Part shown: in pieces, positions 6,690 to 13,364 of the stretch
Position numbering within the stretch: position 1 is the first letter of the stretch
Layout: the number at the start of each line of letters is the position of its first letter
Assembly (NCBI GenBank): GCA_900546575.1
Contig: URDM01000078.1
Span: 1-13,386, forward strand
Direction: 5' to 3'
From: an uncultured Prevotella sp.
Lineage (GTDB): Bacteria; Bacteroidota; Bacteroidia; Bacteroidales; Bacteroidaceae
DNA length: 13,386 bases
Translations under genes and position numbers: made by a program
The notes under the pieces: model-generated
The model's database searches: none
Told to the model about the DNA's origin: nothing
What the model saw: only the letters and a program-made list of their open reading frames with translations

Positions 6690-7496
6690 ATGCTGAATTT
6701 CATATCTTTTGGAAGCGGAAGTAGCGGCAACTGCTACTACATATACACACAGAATTCGGGTCTGCTTATTGATGTTGGCGTAGGAACGAGGTCGCTCAAG
6801 AAGGCGTTTCATGATTACGGACTGCGGTTTGTGGACGGTTTCGACGGCATTCTCGTCACTCACGACCATGCCGACCACATCAAGTCGGTGGGAAGCCTGA
6901 GCAAGAAGTTCAATCTGCCTGTCTACGCTACGGAGACGGTTCATGCCGGCATGGACCGCAACTACTGCATGCGCTGCAAGCTCGCCCAATCCAACCGTAT
7001 GAAGGTTGTGAAGGGAGAGAGTTTCGACGTGGGCGACTTCCATATCACTCCCTTTGACGTGCCTCACGACAGCTCCGACAATGTGGGTTATCTGATTGAG
7101 GCTGACGGTATTGTATTCTGTCTGCTCACGGATGTAGGCGCCATTACCGACGAGATGAAGCAGCTCATAAGCCGTGCCGACTACCTGGTAATAGAGGCCA
7201 ACTACGACCCGCAGATGCTCGAGGCTGGTCCCTATCCACGCTATCTCAAAGACCGCATCAGGAACGGACATGGCCACCTGAGCAACGTGCAATGTGCACA
7301 GGCCCTGGCTGCGAACCTTACCGACCGCCTCAAGCACATATGGCTGTGCCACCTCAGTCAGGAGAACAACAAGCCTGAGCTGGCTCTTGCCACCGTCTGC
7401 CGCACGCTCGAGGATGCAGGAATACGTGTGGGCGAAGACGTGAAGGTAGAAGCTCTACGCCGCACGCTGCCCACAGGCATCTTCAGCCTAACTTAA
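6690..7496 (+). CDS. MBL-fold metallo-hydrolase, YycJ/WalJ-like
   Basis: This 268-residue metallo-beta-lactamase-fold enzyme begins MLNFISFGSGSSGNCYYI. That start and the HDHADH metal motif (H58, H60, D62, H63) are hallmarks of the YycJ/WalJ group. Further likely metal ligands are H126 (in VPHDSSD), D148 (in LLTDVG) and H221 (in CHLSQENN). EAN (170-172) and GHLSN (195-199) are also characteristic. Family members are double-zinc hydrolases reported to act as 5'-3' exonucleases or nucleases, with the original member linked to the WalRK locus of Firmicutes; the substrate here is inferred only. It is the only plus-strand gene in the window and has its own promoter. The ATG follows an A-rich tract (GAAGAAAAAA), the usual initiation context in this phylum. 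Its stop codon abuts the terminator of the converging rho-uvrA unit. Confidence 0.92.
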   Translation: MLNFISFGSGSSGNCYYIYTQNSGLLIDVGVGTRSLKKAFHDYGLRFVDGFDGILVTHDHADHIKSVGSLSKKFNLPVYATETVHAGMDRNYCMRCKLAQSNRMKVVKGESFDVGDFHITPFDVPHDSSDNVGYLIEADGIVFCLLTDVGAITDEMKQLISRADYLVIEANYDPQMLEAGPYPRYLKDRIRNGHGHLSNVQCAQALAANLTDRLKHIWLCHLSQENNKPELALATVCRTLEDAGIRVGEDVKVEALRRTLPTGIFSLT

Positions 7497-7548
7497 AAAA
7501 AAGAACAACATAGTCAATCTCCATAAGAAATCAGCTATGTTGTTCTTT
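7495..7548 (-). terminator. Intrinsic terminator of the rho-uvrA operon
   Basis: A perfect 14-bp inverted repeat (7500-7513 with 7535-7548, arm AAAGAACAACATAG) encloses a 21-nt loop. Read on the minus strand it ends in eight T residues (7502-7495), the classic U-tract. It lies about 80 nt past the uvrA stop. Its T-tract overlaps the last bases of the converging MBL gene. Confidence 0.82.
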
Positions 7549-7551
7549 ACT

Positions 7552-7588
7552 GAGCCAACTTCTAAAAGTAAGGCTCTATTCTTTATAG
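7552..7588 (+). terminator. Weak hairpin between convergent genes, possible MBL terminator
   Basis: GAGCC (7552-7556) pairs with GGCTC (7572-7576), with a further ACTT/AAGT pairing inside across a small A-rich internal loop. On the plus strand it is followed by TATTCTTTATAG. The stem is short and the T-tract broken, so this is only a possible terminator. Confidence 0.35.
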
Positions 7589-7630
7589 ATTATATCATTC
7601 TTTTAGCGTAGTGGTATTGATTTTACTCCG

Positions 7631-10444
7631 CTAATCCGCCCTCAGCTTCTCGCTCAGATAACGTCCTGTAGCACTCTCACGGCATCTTGCCACTTCTTCG
7701 GGAGTGCCGCAGCAGACAATATTGCCACCCTTGTTTCCTCCGTCGGGACCGAGGTCAATCACATAGTCGCCACATTTTATCACGTCCATATTGTGCTCGA
7801 TAACGATTATAGAGTGTCCTTTCTCTATGAGCGTATTGAACGCCTTGAGCAGTCGATGGATGTCGTGGAAGTGCAGACCTGTCGTAGGCTCGTCGAATAT
7901 GAAGAGCGTGGGGTCCTGACGTTCCTGTCCGATGAAGTAGGCAAGCTTGACGCGCTGGTTCTCACCTCCCGAGAGGGTTGACGAGCTTTGTCCCAGCTTG
8001 ATGTATCCCAGTCCTACGGCATCAAGCGGCCGCAACTTGTCGGCAATCTGCTTTTCGCCATACTTCTCAAAGAACTCGATGGCTTCACGTACAGTCATGT
8101 TCAGAACGTCGTAGATGTTCTTGTCGTGGAATCGCACGTCGAGTATTTCCTTCTTGAAGCGTCGGCCGTGGCAGGCGTCACATTCCAGCACGAGATCTGC
8201 CATGAACTGCATCTCTACCGTTATCACTCCAGCACCCTTGCACTCCTCACAGCGTCCGCCCTCGGCGTTGAACGAGAAGTACTGTGCCGTATATCCCTCC
8301 TGCTTTGCCAGGGGCTGGCTTGCGAAGAGCTGGCGTATGGCGTCATAAGCCTTTATGTAAGTGGCAGGATTGGAACGTGTGCTCTTGCCTATAGGGTTCT
8401 GGTCGACAAATTCCACGTGCTTCACCATCTGCCAGTCGCCCTCGAGCGACGAGTATTCGCCCGGAGCGTCAGCAGCCTCGTTGAGGTGGCGCTTCAGGGC
8501 AGGATACAGAATGCCCTTGATGAGCGACGACTTGCCCGAGCCGCTCACTCCAGTCACAACGGTCAGCACGTTGAGCGGCAGGGTGGCGTCTATTCCGCAC
8601 AAATTGTTCATTCGCGCTCCCAGTATCTTGATGGCATGGTTCCACTGGCGTCTTGACTGCGGCACAGGTATCTTGTCGGCTCCCGAGAGGTAGCGCACGG
8701 TGTGGCTGCGCGTCTTGTCCGGGTCGGCGTGCAGGATGTCGTTGAGCGTTCCTTCAAACACTATCTCGCCACCGAGTCGGCCTGCGTCAGGCCCTACGTC
8801 TATTATATAGTCGGCAGCACGCATTATGTCCTCATCGTGCTCCACTACTATCACCGTGTTGTGAAGCTGTTGCAGCTCGCGCAGCACGTGTATCAGCCTG
8901 TCGGTGTCGCGGCTGTGCAGTCCGATGCTCGGCTCGTCGAGTATGTAGACCGAGCCTACGAGCGAGCTTCCGAGATTGGTGGTGAGATTGATGCGCTGGC
9001 TCTCGCCGCCGCTAAGCGAGTCGGAGGGGCGGTTGAGCGTGAGATAGCCCAGTCCTACGTCGAGCAGAAACTGCAGACGGTTGTTTATCTCCGTGAGAAG
9101 TCGCTTTGCTATCTTAGCCTCGTGCTCGCTGAGCTGTAGGTTTCCGAACCACGCCTTCAGGTTCACCACAGGCATTTCTACCAGTTCGGTTATGCTCATG
9201 CCGCCTATCTTCACCCATGTTGCCTCCTTCCTGAGTCGGGTGCCATGGCATGCGGGGCAGATTGTCTTGCCACGATAGCGGCTTTGCAGCACGCGGTATT
9301 GTATCTTGTATTGGTTCTCCTTGACCATCTGGAAGAACGAGTCAATGCATACACGGTCGCGTACGTCGCGGTTGCGGTCGGACGGCAGTCCGTGCCACAG
9401 CATGTCCTTTTGCGCTCTTGTCAGGTTGAAGTAAGGCTCGAATATGGGGAATTTGTCGGCTGCTGCCCTGCGGCAGAATTCGGCCTTCCATGTTCCCAGC
9501 TTCTCGCCGTGCCAGCATTGCACGCATCCGTCGTACACGCTCAGCGACGTATTGGGCACAACCAGCTTCTCGTCGATGCCTATCACCTTGCCGAATCCCT
9601 CACACTCGGGACAGGCTCCTGCGGGCGAGTTGAATGCGAACATGCTGTCGGTAGGCTTCTCAAACGTGATGCCGTCCTCCTCAAACGAGGTGGAGAAATC
9701 GTAGCAGATATTGGATGGAGGGAACACGAGGCGGCAGGTGCCGTTGCCTTCGTAAAAGGCAGTTTCAACCGATTCAGTCAGTCGCGAAACGTTTGATTCA
9801 GAAGAGCTTACGCTCATTCGGTCAATCAATACATAAAGCTGGTCGACACTCACATTCTCCTTGTCTTCGGCTATAAAGTCGTCGATGCGTACGAATTCGC
9901 CCTTGTACCAGATGCGCGAGTAGCCCTGCTGCAATTCGGCTGTGAGCTGTTCGTGCAGCGTGCGTCCCTGCACCACATTGAGGGGTGCCAGGACGGCAAA
10001 CTTCGTTCCCTCGGAGTATTGTCGTGTACACTCCAGCACGTCGTCGACGGTGTGCGTCTTCACCTCCTTGCCGCTTACGGGCGAGTAGGTGTGGCCGATA
10101 CGTGCAAAGAGCAGACGGAGATATTCGTATATTTCGGTGGAAGTGCCCACTGTGCTTCGCGGATTTCGCGATATTACCTTCTGTTCTACGGCAATTGCCG
10201 GTGGCAGACCCTTGATATAGTCGCATTCGGGTTTGCTCATTCTGCCAAGATACTGCCTGGCGTACGAAGAAAGCGACTCTACATAACGTCGCTGGCCTTC
10301 GGCATACAATGTGTCGAAAGCCAGCGATGATTTGCCGGAACCAGAGATTCCGGTTATAACAATAAGTTTGTCGCGCGGTATCTTCAGGCTGATGTCCTTC
10401 AGATTGTTGACCCGCGCTCCTTTTACTTCTATGAATTTTTCCAT
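7631..10444 (-). CDS. uvrA: UvrABC excinuclease subunit A
   Basis: UvrA is the damage-recognition ABC ATPase of nucleotide excision repair; it loads UvrB at lesions. The 937-residue product is close to the 940 of E. coli UvrA. Walker A of domain I is GISGSGKSS (32-40), its signature LSGGESQR (477-484) and Walker B ILDEPSIGLH (501-510). Domain II has GVSGSGKSS (632-640), LSGGENQR (824-831) and FDEPTTGLH (850-858). The second zinc module is intact (C732, C735, C755, C758), which in E. coli is the one needed for DNA binding. The first zinc module keeps only its second pair (C278, C281 in GACPEC); the first pair is replaced around ICYDF (247-251). The early ARIGHTYSPVSG segment (114-125) likewise lacks the CPxCG seen in many UvrA. 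The ATG at 10444 is one nucleotide after the rho stop, so the two genes form an operon. Confidence 0.97.
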   Translation of the reverse strand: MEKFIEVKGARVNNLKDISLKIPRDKLIVITGISGSGKSSLAFDTLYAEGQRRYVESLSSYARQYLGRMSKPECDYIKGLPPAIAVEQKVISRNPRSTVGTSTEIYEYLRLLFARIGHTYSPVSGKEVKTHTVDDVLECTRQYSEGTKFAVLAPLNVVQGRTLHEQLTAELQQGYSRIWYKGEFVRIDDFIAEDKENVSVDQLYVLIDRMSVSSSESNVSRLTESVETAFYEGNGTCRLVFPPSNICYDFSTSFEEDGITFEKPTDSMFAFNSPAGACPECEGFGKVIGIDEKLVVPNTSLSVYDGCVQCWHGEKLGTWKAEFCRRAAADKFPIFEPYFNLTRAQKDMLWHGLPSDRNRDVRDRVCIDSFFQMVKENQYKIQYRVLQSRYRGKTICPACHGTRLRKEATWVKIGGMSITELVEMPVVNLKAWFGNLQLSEHEAKIAKRLLTEINNRLQFLLDVGLGYLTLNRPSDSLSGGESQRINLTTNLGSSLVGSVYILDEPSIGLHSRDTDRLIHVLRELQQLHNTVIVVEHDEDIMRAADYIIDVGPDAGRLGGEIVFEGTLNDILHADPDKTRSHTVRYLSGADKIPVPQSRRQWNHAIKILGARMNNLCGIDATLPLNVLTVVTGVSGSGKSSLIKGILYPALKRHLNEAADAPGEYSSLEGDWQMVKHVEFVDQNPIGKSTRSNPATYIKAYDAIRQLFASQPLAKQEGYTAQYFSFNAEGGRCEECKGAGVITVEMQFMADLVLECDACHGRRFKKEILDVRFHDKNIYDVLNMTVREAIEFFEKYGEKQIADKLRPLDAVGLGYIKLGQSSSTLSGGENQRVKLAYFIGQERQDPTLFIFDEPTTGLHFHDIHRLLKAFNTLIEKGHSIIVIEHNMDVIKCGDYVIDLGPDGGNKGGNIVCCGTPEEVARCRESATGRYLSEKLRAD

Positions 10445-10445
10445 A

Positions 10446-12443
10446 TTAGTCGTTCATGGATAACAGGAACTCCTCGTTGTCGCGCGTGCGGTGCATACGG
10501 TCGTGTATGGTGTTCATCGCCTCGATGGGGTTCATGTCCGAAATGTACTTGCGCAGAATCCACATACGGTCGAGCGTGGTCTTGTCCTGCAGTAGGTCGT
10601 CACGACGCGTACTTGAAGCCACGAGGTTGACAGCCGGGAAGATGCGCTTGTTTGAGAGCGAGCGGTCGAGCTGCAACTCCATGTTGCCGGTTCCCTTGAA
10701 CTCCTCGAATATCACCTCGTCCATCTTCGAGCCTGTATCGATGAGGGCTGTTGCCACGATGGTGAGCGAGCCTCCGTTTTCGATGTTGCGTGCTGCTCCG
10801 AAGAATCGCTTGGGCTTCTGCAGGGCGTTGGCGTCGACACCACCTGTGAGCACCTTGCCCGACGCTGGCGACACGGTGTTGTATGCGCGTGCCAGACGTG
10901 TTATCGAGTCGAGGAATATCACTACGTCGTGTCCGCACTCCACCATTCTCTTGGCTTTCTCGAGCACTATTCCGGCTATCTTGACGTGACGTTCGGCAGG
11001 CTCGTCGAATGTAGATGCTATCACTTCGGCGTTGACTGTACGTGCCATGTCGGTAACCTCCTCGGGGCGCTCGTCGATGAGCAGCATCATGAGGTAGGCT
11101 TCGGGGTGGTTGGCAGCTATGGCGTTGGCAATGTCCTTCATGAGGATTGTCTTACCTGTCTTGGGCTGTGCCACGATAAGTGCGCGCTGTCCCTTGCCTA
11201 TGGGCGAGAAGAGGTCGACGATGCGTGTGCTGAGATTGGTTGTAGCACGGTCGCCGCAGAGGTTGAACTTCTCGTCGGGGAAGAGCGGCGTGAGGTGTTC
11301 GAAAGCCACACGGTCGCGTATTTCGTTGGGGTTGCGTCCGTTGATCATATCGATGCTTGTGAGCGGGAAGTATTTCTCGCCGTCGTGTGGCGGGCGCACG
11401 TGGCAGTCTACTACGTCGCCTGTCTTGAGTCCGTAGCTCTTCACCTGCTGTGTCGACACGTATATGTCGTCGGGCGAAGAGAGGTAGTTGTAGTCGCTTG
11501 AGCGGAGGAATCCGTATCCGTCGGGCATCACTTCAAGCACTCCGTTTGCCTTTACGAGGTCGGTGAAGTCGTACAGCGGCTCCTCGGGCTGCATGGGCTG
11601 TTGCTGCTGCATGTAGGGCTGTGCCGTGTGCTGCACCGTGTGCTGCATGGTGGTGGTGGGATTGTCGAACATGTCGTATGTCGGCACGGCTCCCTGGTCT
11701 TCGATGGGCAGGTCGACCACTGTGATGAAGTCGGTGCCGTCGCCCGGGTCGCCAGCCCACACTCCGTCGGGGTTGGCAGCATTGTTGTCGGCTGTCTCGT
11801 TGTGTGTCTTTATCTTTGCCTGTAGCTGCGCCAGCATGTCCTGATTGACGCTGTCGTCGGCAGCAGGCTCGTGCTGTGCAAAGGATGCTTCGGGAATGTC
11901 GTTGTCGTTCATGTCGTTTTCTGCCGTAGCTTCCGGCTGTATGGTTTCGGGCTCCGGCTGCGGCAGTTCGGGCACAAAGTCGGCCTGTGTGGTCTGTGCC
12001 TGCTGGGCTGCCAGCTCGTCCTGGCGCTTGCGCTCCTGTATTGCCGAGAGCAGTTCCAGTTCCTTTTTCGACTTGCGTCCTCTGTGTTTTGGTATTGCCG
12101 AGAGCATTTCTTCGGGTGTCAAGGTAGCGGTTTCGCCTGTGGTTGGTGCCATAGCGGGTGCTTTGGGCTCGTTTTCGTCGGCCTTATTCTTCTTCACGTC
12201 GAAGTTTTCGCCGTCCTTTCCGTTCACGGTGTACACTCGGTCGGTGTCTTTCTTGGTGATTCGGGTGCGACGACGCTTGGTTCCGAGCGGGTTTTTGTTG
12301 CCTTCTATCTCGGCCTGTCTGTCGAGTATTGCATACACCAGCTCTTCCGCATTGCCTTCTGTAGAGGGTTCAATGCCCATTTCGTGCGCAATATCTTGCA
12401 ATTCAGCCATATCCTTGGCTGACAATTCTTCTTTACTATACAT
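10446..12443 (-). CDS. rho: Transcription termination factor Rho with long low-complexity insert
   Basis: Rho is the hexameric RNA-dependent ATPase that ends transcription of untranslated RNA. The 665-residue product is much longer than the 419 of E. coli Rho. Residues about 1-48 form the N-terminal helical domain (KEELSAKDMAELQDIAHEMG). Residues about 50-285 are a charged, Q/P/N/D-rich insert with a basic start (TKRRRTRITKK) and a QQQQ run near 279-282. Residues about 289-365 are the cold-shock-type RNA-binding domain (GVLEVMPDGYGFLRSSDYNY). The ATPase core has the P-loop QPKTGKT (426-432), Walker B VVIFLDS (507-513) and the secondary-site Q/R-loop segment VSPASGKVLTGGVDANALQK. The ATG at 12441-12443 follows an A-rich stretch. 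It heads the rho-uvrA operon. A terminator-like hairpin sits in its leader. Confidence 0.97.
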   Translation of the reverse strand: MYSKEELSAKDMAELQDIAHEMGIEPSTEGNAEELVYAILDRQAEIEGNKNPLGTKRRRTRITKKDTDRVYTVNGKDGENFDVKKNKADENEPKAPAMAPTTGETATLTPEEMLSAIPKHRGRKSKKELELLSAIQERKRQDELAAQQAQTTQADFVPELPQPEPETIQPEATAENDMNDNDIPEASFAQHEPAADDSVNQDMLAQLQAKIKTHNETADNNAANPDGVWAGDPGDGTDFITVVDLPIEDQGAVPTYDMFDNPTTTMQHTVQHTAQPYMQQQQPMQPEEPLYDFTDLVKANGVLEVMPDGYGFLRSSDYNYLSSPDDIYVSTQQVKSYGLKTGDVVDCHVRPPHDGEKYFPLTSIDMINGRNPNEIRDRVAFEHLTPLFPDEKFNLCGDRATTNLSTRIVDLFSPIGKGQRALIVAQPKTGKTILMKDIANAIAANHPEAYLMMLLIDERPEEVTDMARTVNAEVIASTFDEPAERHVKIAGIVLEKAKRMVECGHDVVIFLDSITRLARAYNTVSPASGKVLTGGVDANALQKPKRFFGAARNIENGGSLTIVATALIDTGSKMDEVIFEEFKGTGNMELQLDRSLSNKRIFPAVNLVASSTRRDDLLQDKTTLDRMWILRKYISDMNPIEAMNTIHDRMHRTRDNEEFLLSMND

Positions 12444-12453
12444 GGATTTTTCT

Positions 12454-12499
12454 AAAAAAATGAAAGATTACGCTTCAGAACAGAAGCCGATGTAATCTT
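12454..12499 (-). promoter_or_regulatory. Terminator-like hairpin in the rho leader (candidate attenuator)
   Basis: An 8-bp outer stem (12464-12471 with 12492-12499) and a 5-bp inner stem (12472-12476 with 12483-12487) form one hairpin with a 6-nt loop and a 4-nt bulge at 12488-12491. On the minus strand it is followed by TCA and then seven T residues (12460-12454). The run ends 11 nt before the rho ATG. It lies downstream of the predicted rho promoter, so it would be transcribed as part of the leader. Confidence 0.6.
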
Positions 12500-12515
12500 G
12501 GGTTGAATTATAATG

Positions 12516-12523
12516 CAAAGTTA
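12516..12523 (-). promoter_or_regulatory. Candidate promoter -7 box for rho-uvrA
   Basis: On the minus strand TAACTTTG matches TAnnTTTG, and the same octamer occurs upstream of hisH. The predicted start point is near 12509, giving a leader of about 65 nt. The best -33 candidate is TTTC (12542-12545) with an 18-nt spacer, a partial match. The box falls just inside the 3' end of the decayed antirepressor frame, close to its TAG stop region. Confidence 0.55.
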
Positions 12524-12534
12524 CTGTTTTTTCG

Positions 12535-12765
12535 CTAAGTAGAAATACTTGTCAAAAAAACTTCGGAATTTTTAACCAATATTAACCAACGAAATCTCTT
12601 GTTTGCTGTGGCATCAACTACTCGCGAACTGTCGAGGATAACATCATACAGACCGTCCTCGTTAACGAAGTTAGCCATCTGTGTTCCACCTCTTGTCGAA
12701 AGGGGTTGGGTTGAAACCACCCCCTTTGCCAACCGTCGGCATACATTTTTCAAGAAAAAGCACAT
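12535..12765 (-). pseudogene. Decayed BRO-N phage antirepressor fragment
   Basis: The 76-codon frame contains KGVVSTQPLSTRGGTQMANF followed by VNEDGLYDVILDSSR. This resembles the core of the BRO-N domain of phage antirepressors, where a KGVVST, GGTQ, NEDGLY order leads into a SRKPEAKxFRRW motif. Here the last motif is degenerate (SSRVVDATANKRFRWLI). The N-terminal strand region is missing: MCFFLKNVCRRL seems to retain only the FVxKDVCxxL piece, joined directly to KGVV with the intervening residues deleted, and a TGA lies two codons upstream of the ATG. The C-terminal domain is absent; the frame ends inside the rho promoter region. I read it as a remnant of a phage or mobile element gene. The domain match is from memory of the family pattern. 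Confidence 0.6.
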
Positions 12766-12845
12766 ATTTCAATAAAATAGAGACAGTTTTTTAAGTCAAT
12801 CGCTGCTTGAATTTGTCGATTTTGCTGTATTTTCAGGTGTTTTAG

Positions 12846-12880
12846 GGGTTGGACCCGATGGAAAACTATCGGAGCAACCC
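12846..12880 (-). other. Hairpin B upstream of the BRO remnant
   Basis: GGGTTG (12846-12851) pairs with CAACCC (12875-12880), and CCGAT (12855-12859) with ATCGG (12868-12872), separated by a small internal loop and closed by an 8-nt loop. It is not followed by a T-run on either strand. It lies about 80 nt upstream of the BRO remnant start and 18 nt from hairpin A. The function is unknown; a structured leader RNA is possible. Confidence 0.5.
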
Positions 12881-12898
12881 ACGCAAACAGACACGAAA

Positions 12899-12940
12899 AG
12901 GGCGGCTGTCATCGCTCCCACGAACAATGATAACCGCCCT
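12899..12940 (-). terminator. Hairpin A, terminator-like on the minus strand
   Basis: Arms 12899-12916 and 12923-12940 pair over 18 positions around a 6-nt loop, with a GC-rich base (AGGGCGG/CCGCCCT). On the minus strand three positions are G.U wobbles and one is A.C. On the plus strand three of those positions are mismatches and one is G.U, so minus-strand RNA folds better. On that strand it is followed by TTTTCGTGTCTGTTT. It could end a transcript arriving from beyond the right edge, or form a leader with hairpin B. Confidence 0.5.
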
Positions 12941-12968
12941 TCAGTCAGCACATTACGAGGTTGGTTGT

Positions 12969-13020
12969 AAAAGTGAAAAGTTCACTTAGCACATGGATTT
13001 TTCTCTTTTCACTTTTCACT
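12969..13020. repeat. Inverted repeat rich in AAAAGTGAAAAG / TTTTCAC units
   Basis: AAAAGTGAAAAG at 12969-12980 has its exact complement CTTTTCACTTTT at 13005-13016, 24 nt apart. Inside the left arm AAGTGAA/TTCACTT (12971-12987) is itself a small palindrome, and the right arm repeats the TTTTCAC unit in tandem. Simple AT-rich repeats like this are often variable in copy number. Confidence 0.55.
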
Positions 13021-13065
13021 TTCCACCTTAACATTGCATGTTTTTAGTCGTTATTTGTATTACAA

Positions 13066-13083
13066 GTACCCTACAAAGGGTAC
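13066..13083. repeat. Perfect short inverted repeat GTACCC/GGGTAC
   Basis: GTACCC (13066-13071) and GGGTAC (13078-13083) flank a 6-nt spacer. On the plus strand GTTTTCC follows. The stem is only 6 bp, so it may be a weak terminator, a protein-binding site or chance. Confidence 0.35.
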
Positions 13084-13285
13084 GTTTTCCCTCAAAAACG
13101 CCAAATTTTTCGCTGTGAAAATCATCCCCAATTGGCAATTTAGGAATCAGAATCCGTGTTTGACGGAGCAAAGAGGAGACGAGAGTGGGGATGGCGAGGT
13201 GTTGGAAGATACGTATATAAGCAACCTAACTTACTGTAGGATAATGGGATAAGTGCATTGTTGTCGCAGTTTGGTCAGTAGTCGT

Positions 13286-13309
13286 TAGTCATTTAGTCAT
13301 TTAGTCATT
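13286..13309. repeat. Three tandem copies of TAGTCATT
   Basis: The 8-bp unit TAGTCATT occurs three times without interruption (13286-13293, 13294-13301, 13302-13309). A partial related unit (CAGTAGTCG) comes just before. It lies about 25 bp upstream of the -33 box of the right-edge promoter, so copy-number change could affect that promoter. Confidence 0.75.
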
Positions 13310-13332
13310 TGTAAGCGTATCCGCGATGCCGC

Positions 13333-13364
13333 CTTGTCCACTTTTATTCATCATTATACCTTTG
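13333..13364 (+). promoter_or_regulatory. Promoter for a plus-strand gene beyond the right edge
   Basis: CTTG (13333-13336) is followed after 20 nt by TACCTTTG (13357-13364), a good fit to the Bacteroidota TTTG-N20-TAnnTTTG layout. The predicted start point is near 13371. No start codon is seen before the window ends at 13386, so the gene it serves is unknown. Confidence 0.6.

Larger units (their letters stand above)
12941..13332. other. Stretch without a recognisable gene
   Basis: Apart from the repeats listed, I see no convincing coding frame here. One plus-strand frame of 72 codons (13034-13252) has no recognisable motif and no promoter in front of it. The composition is AT-rich and differs from the flanking core genes, in keeping with decayed or spacer DNA. 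Confidence 0.5.

Noticed and set aside
6675..7352. 225-codon minus-strand frame opposite the MBL gene
   Set aside because: Antisense shadow of a gene with clear HDHADH and other metal motifs; its translation has no recognisable pattern.
12699..12727. Hairpin AAAGGGG/CCCCTTT within the BRO fragment
   Set aside because: It falls in the KGVVST-coding part where codon use explains the sequence, and there is no U-tract; a chance palindrome is the simpler reading.
13034..13252. 72-codon plus-strand frame in the right-hand spacer
   Set aside because: No promoter box, no motif, composition like non-coding DNA, and it runs through a perfect inverted repeat at 13066-13083.
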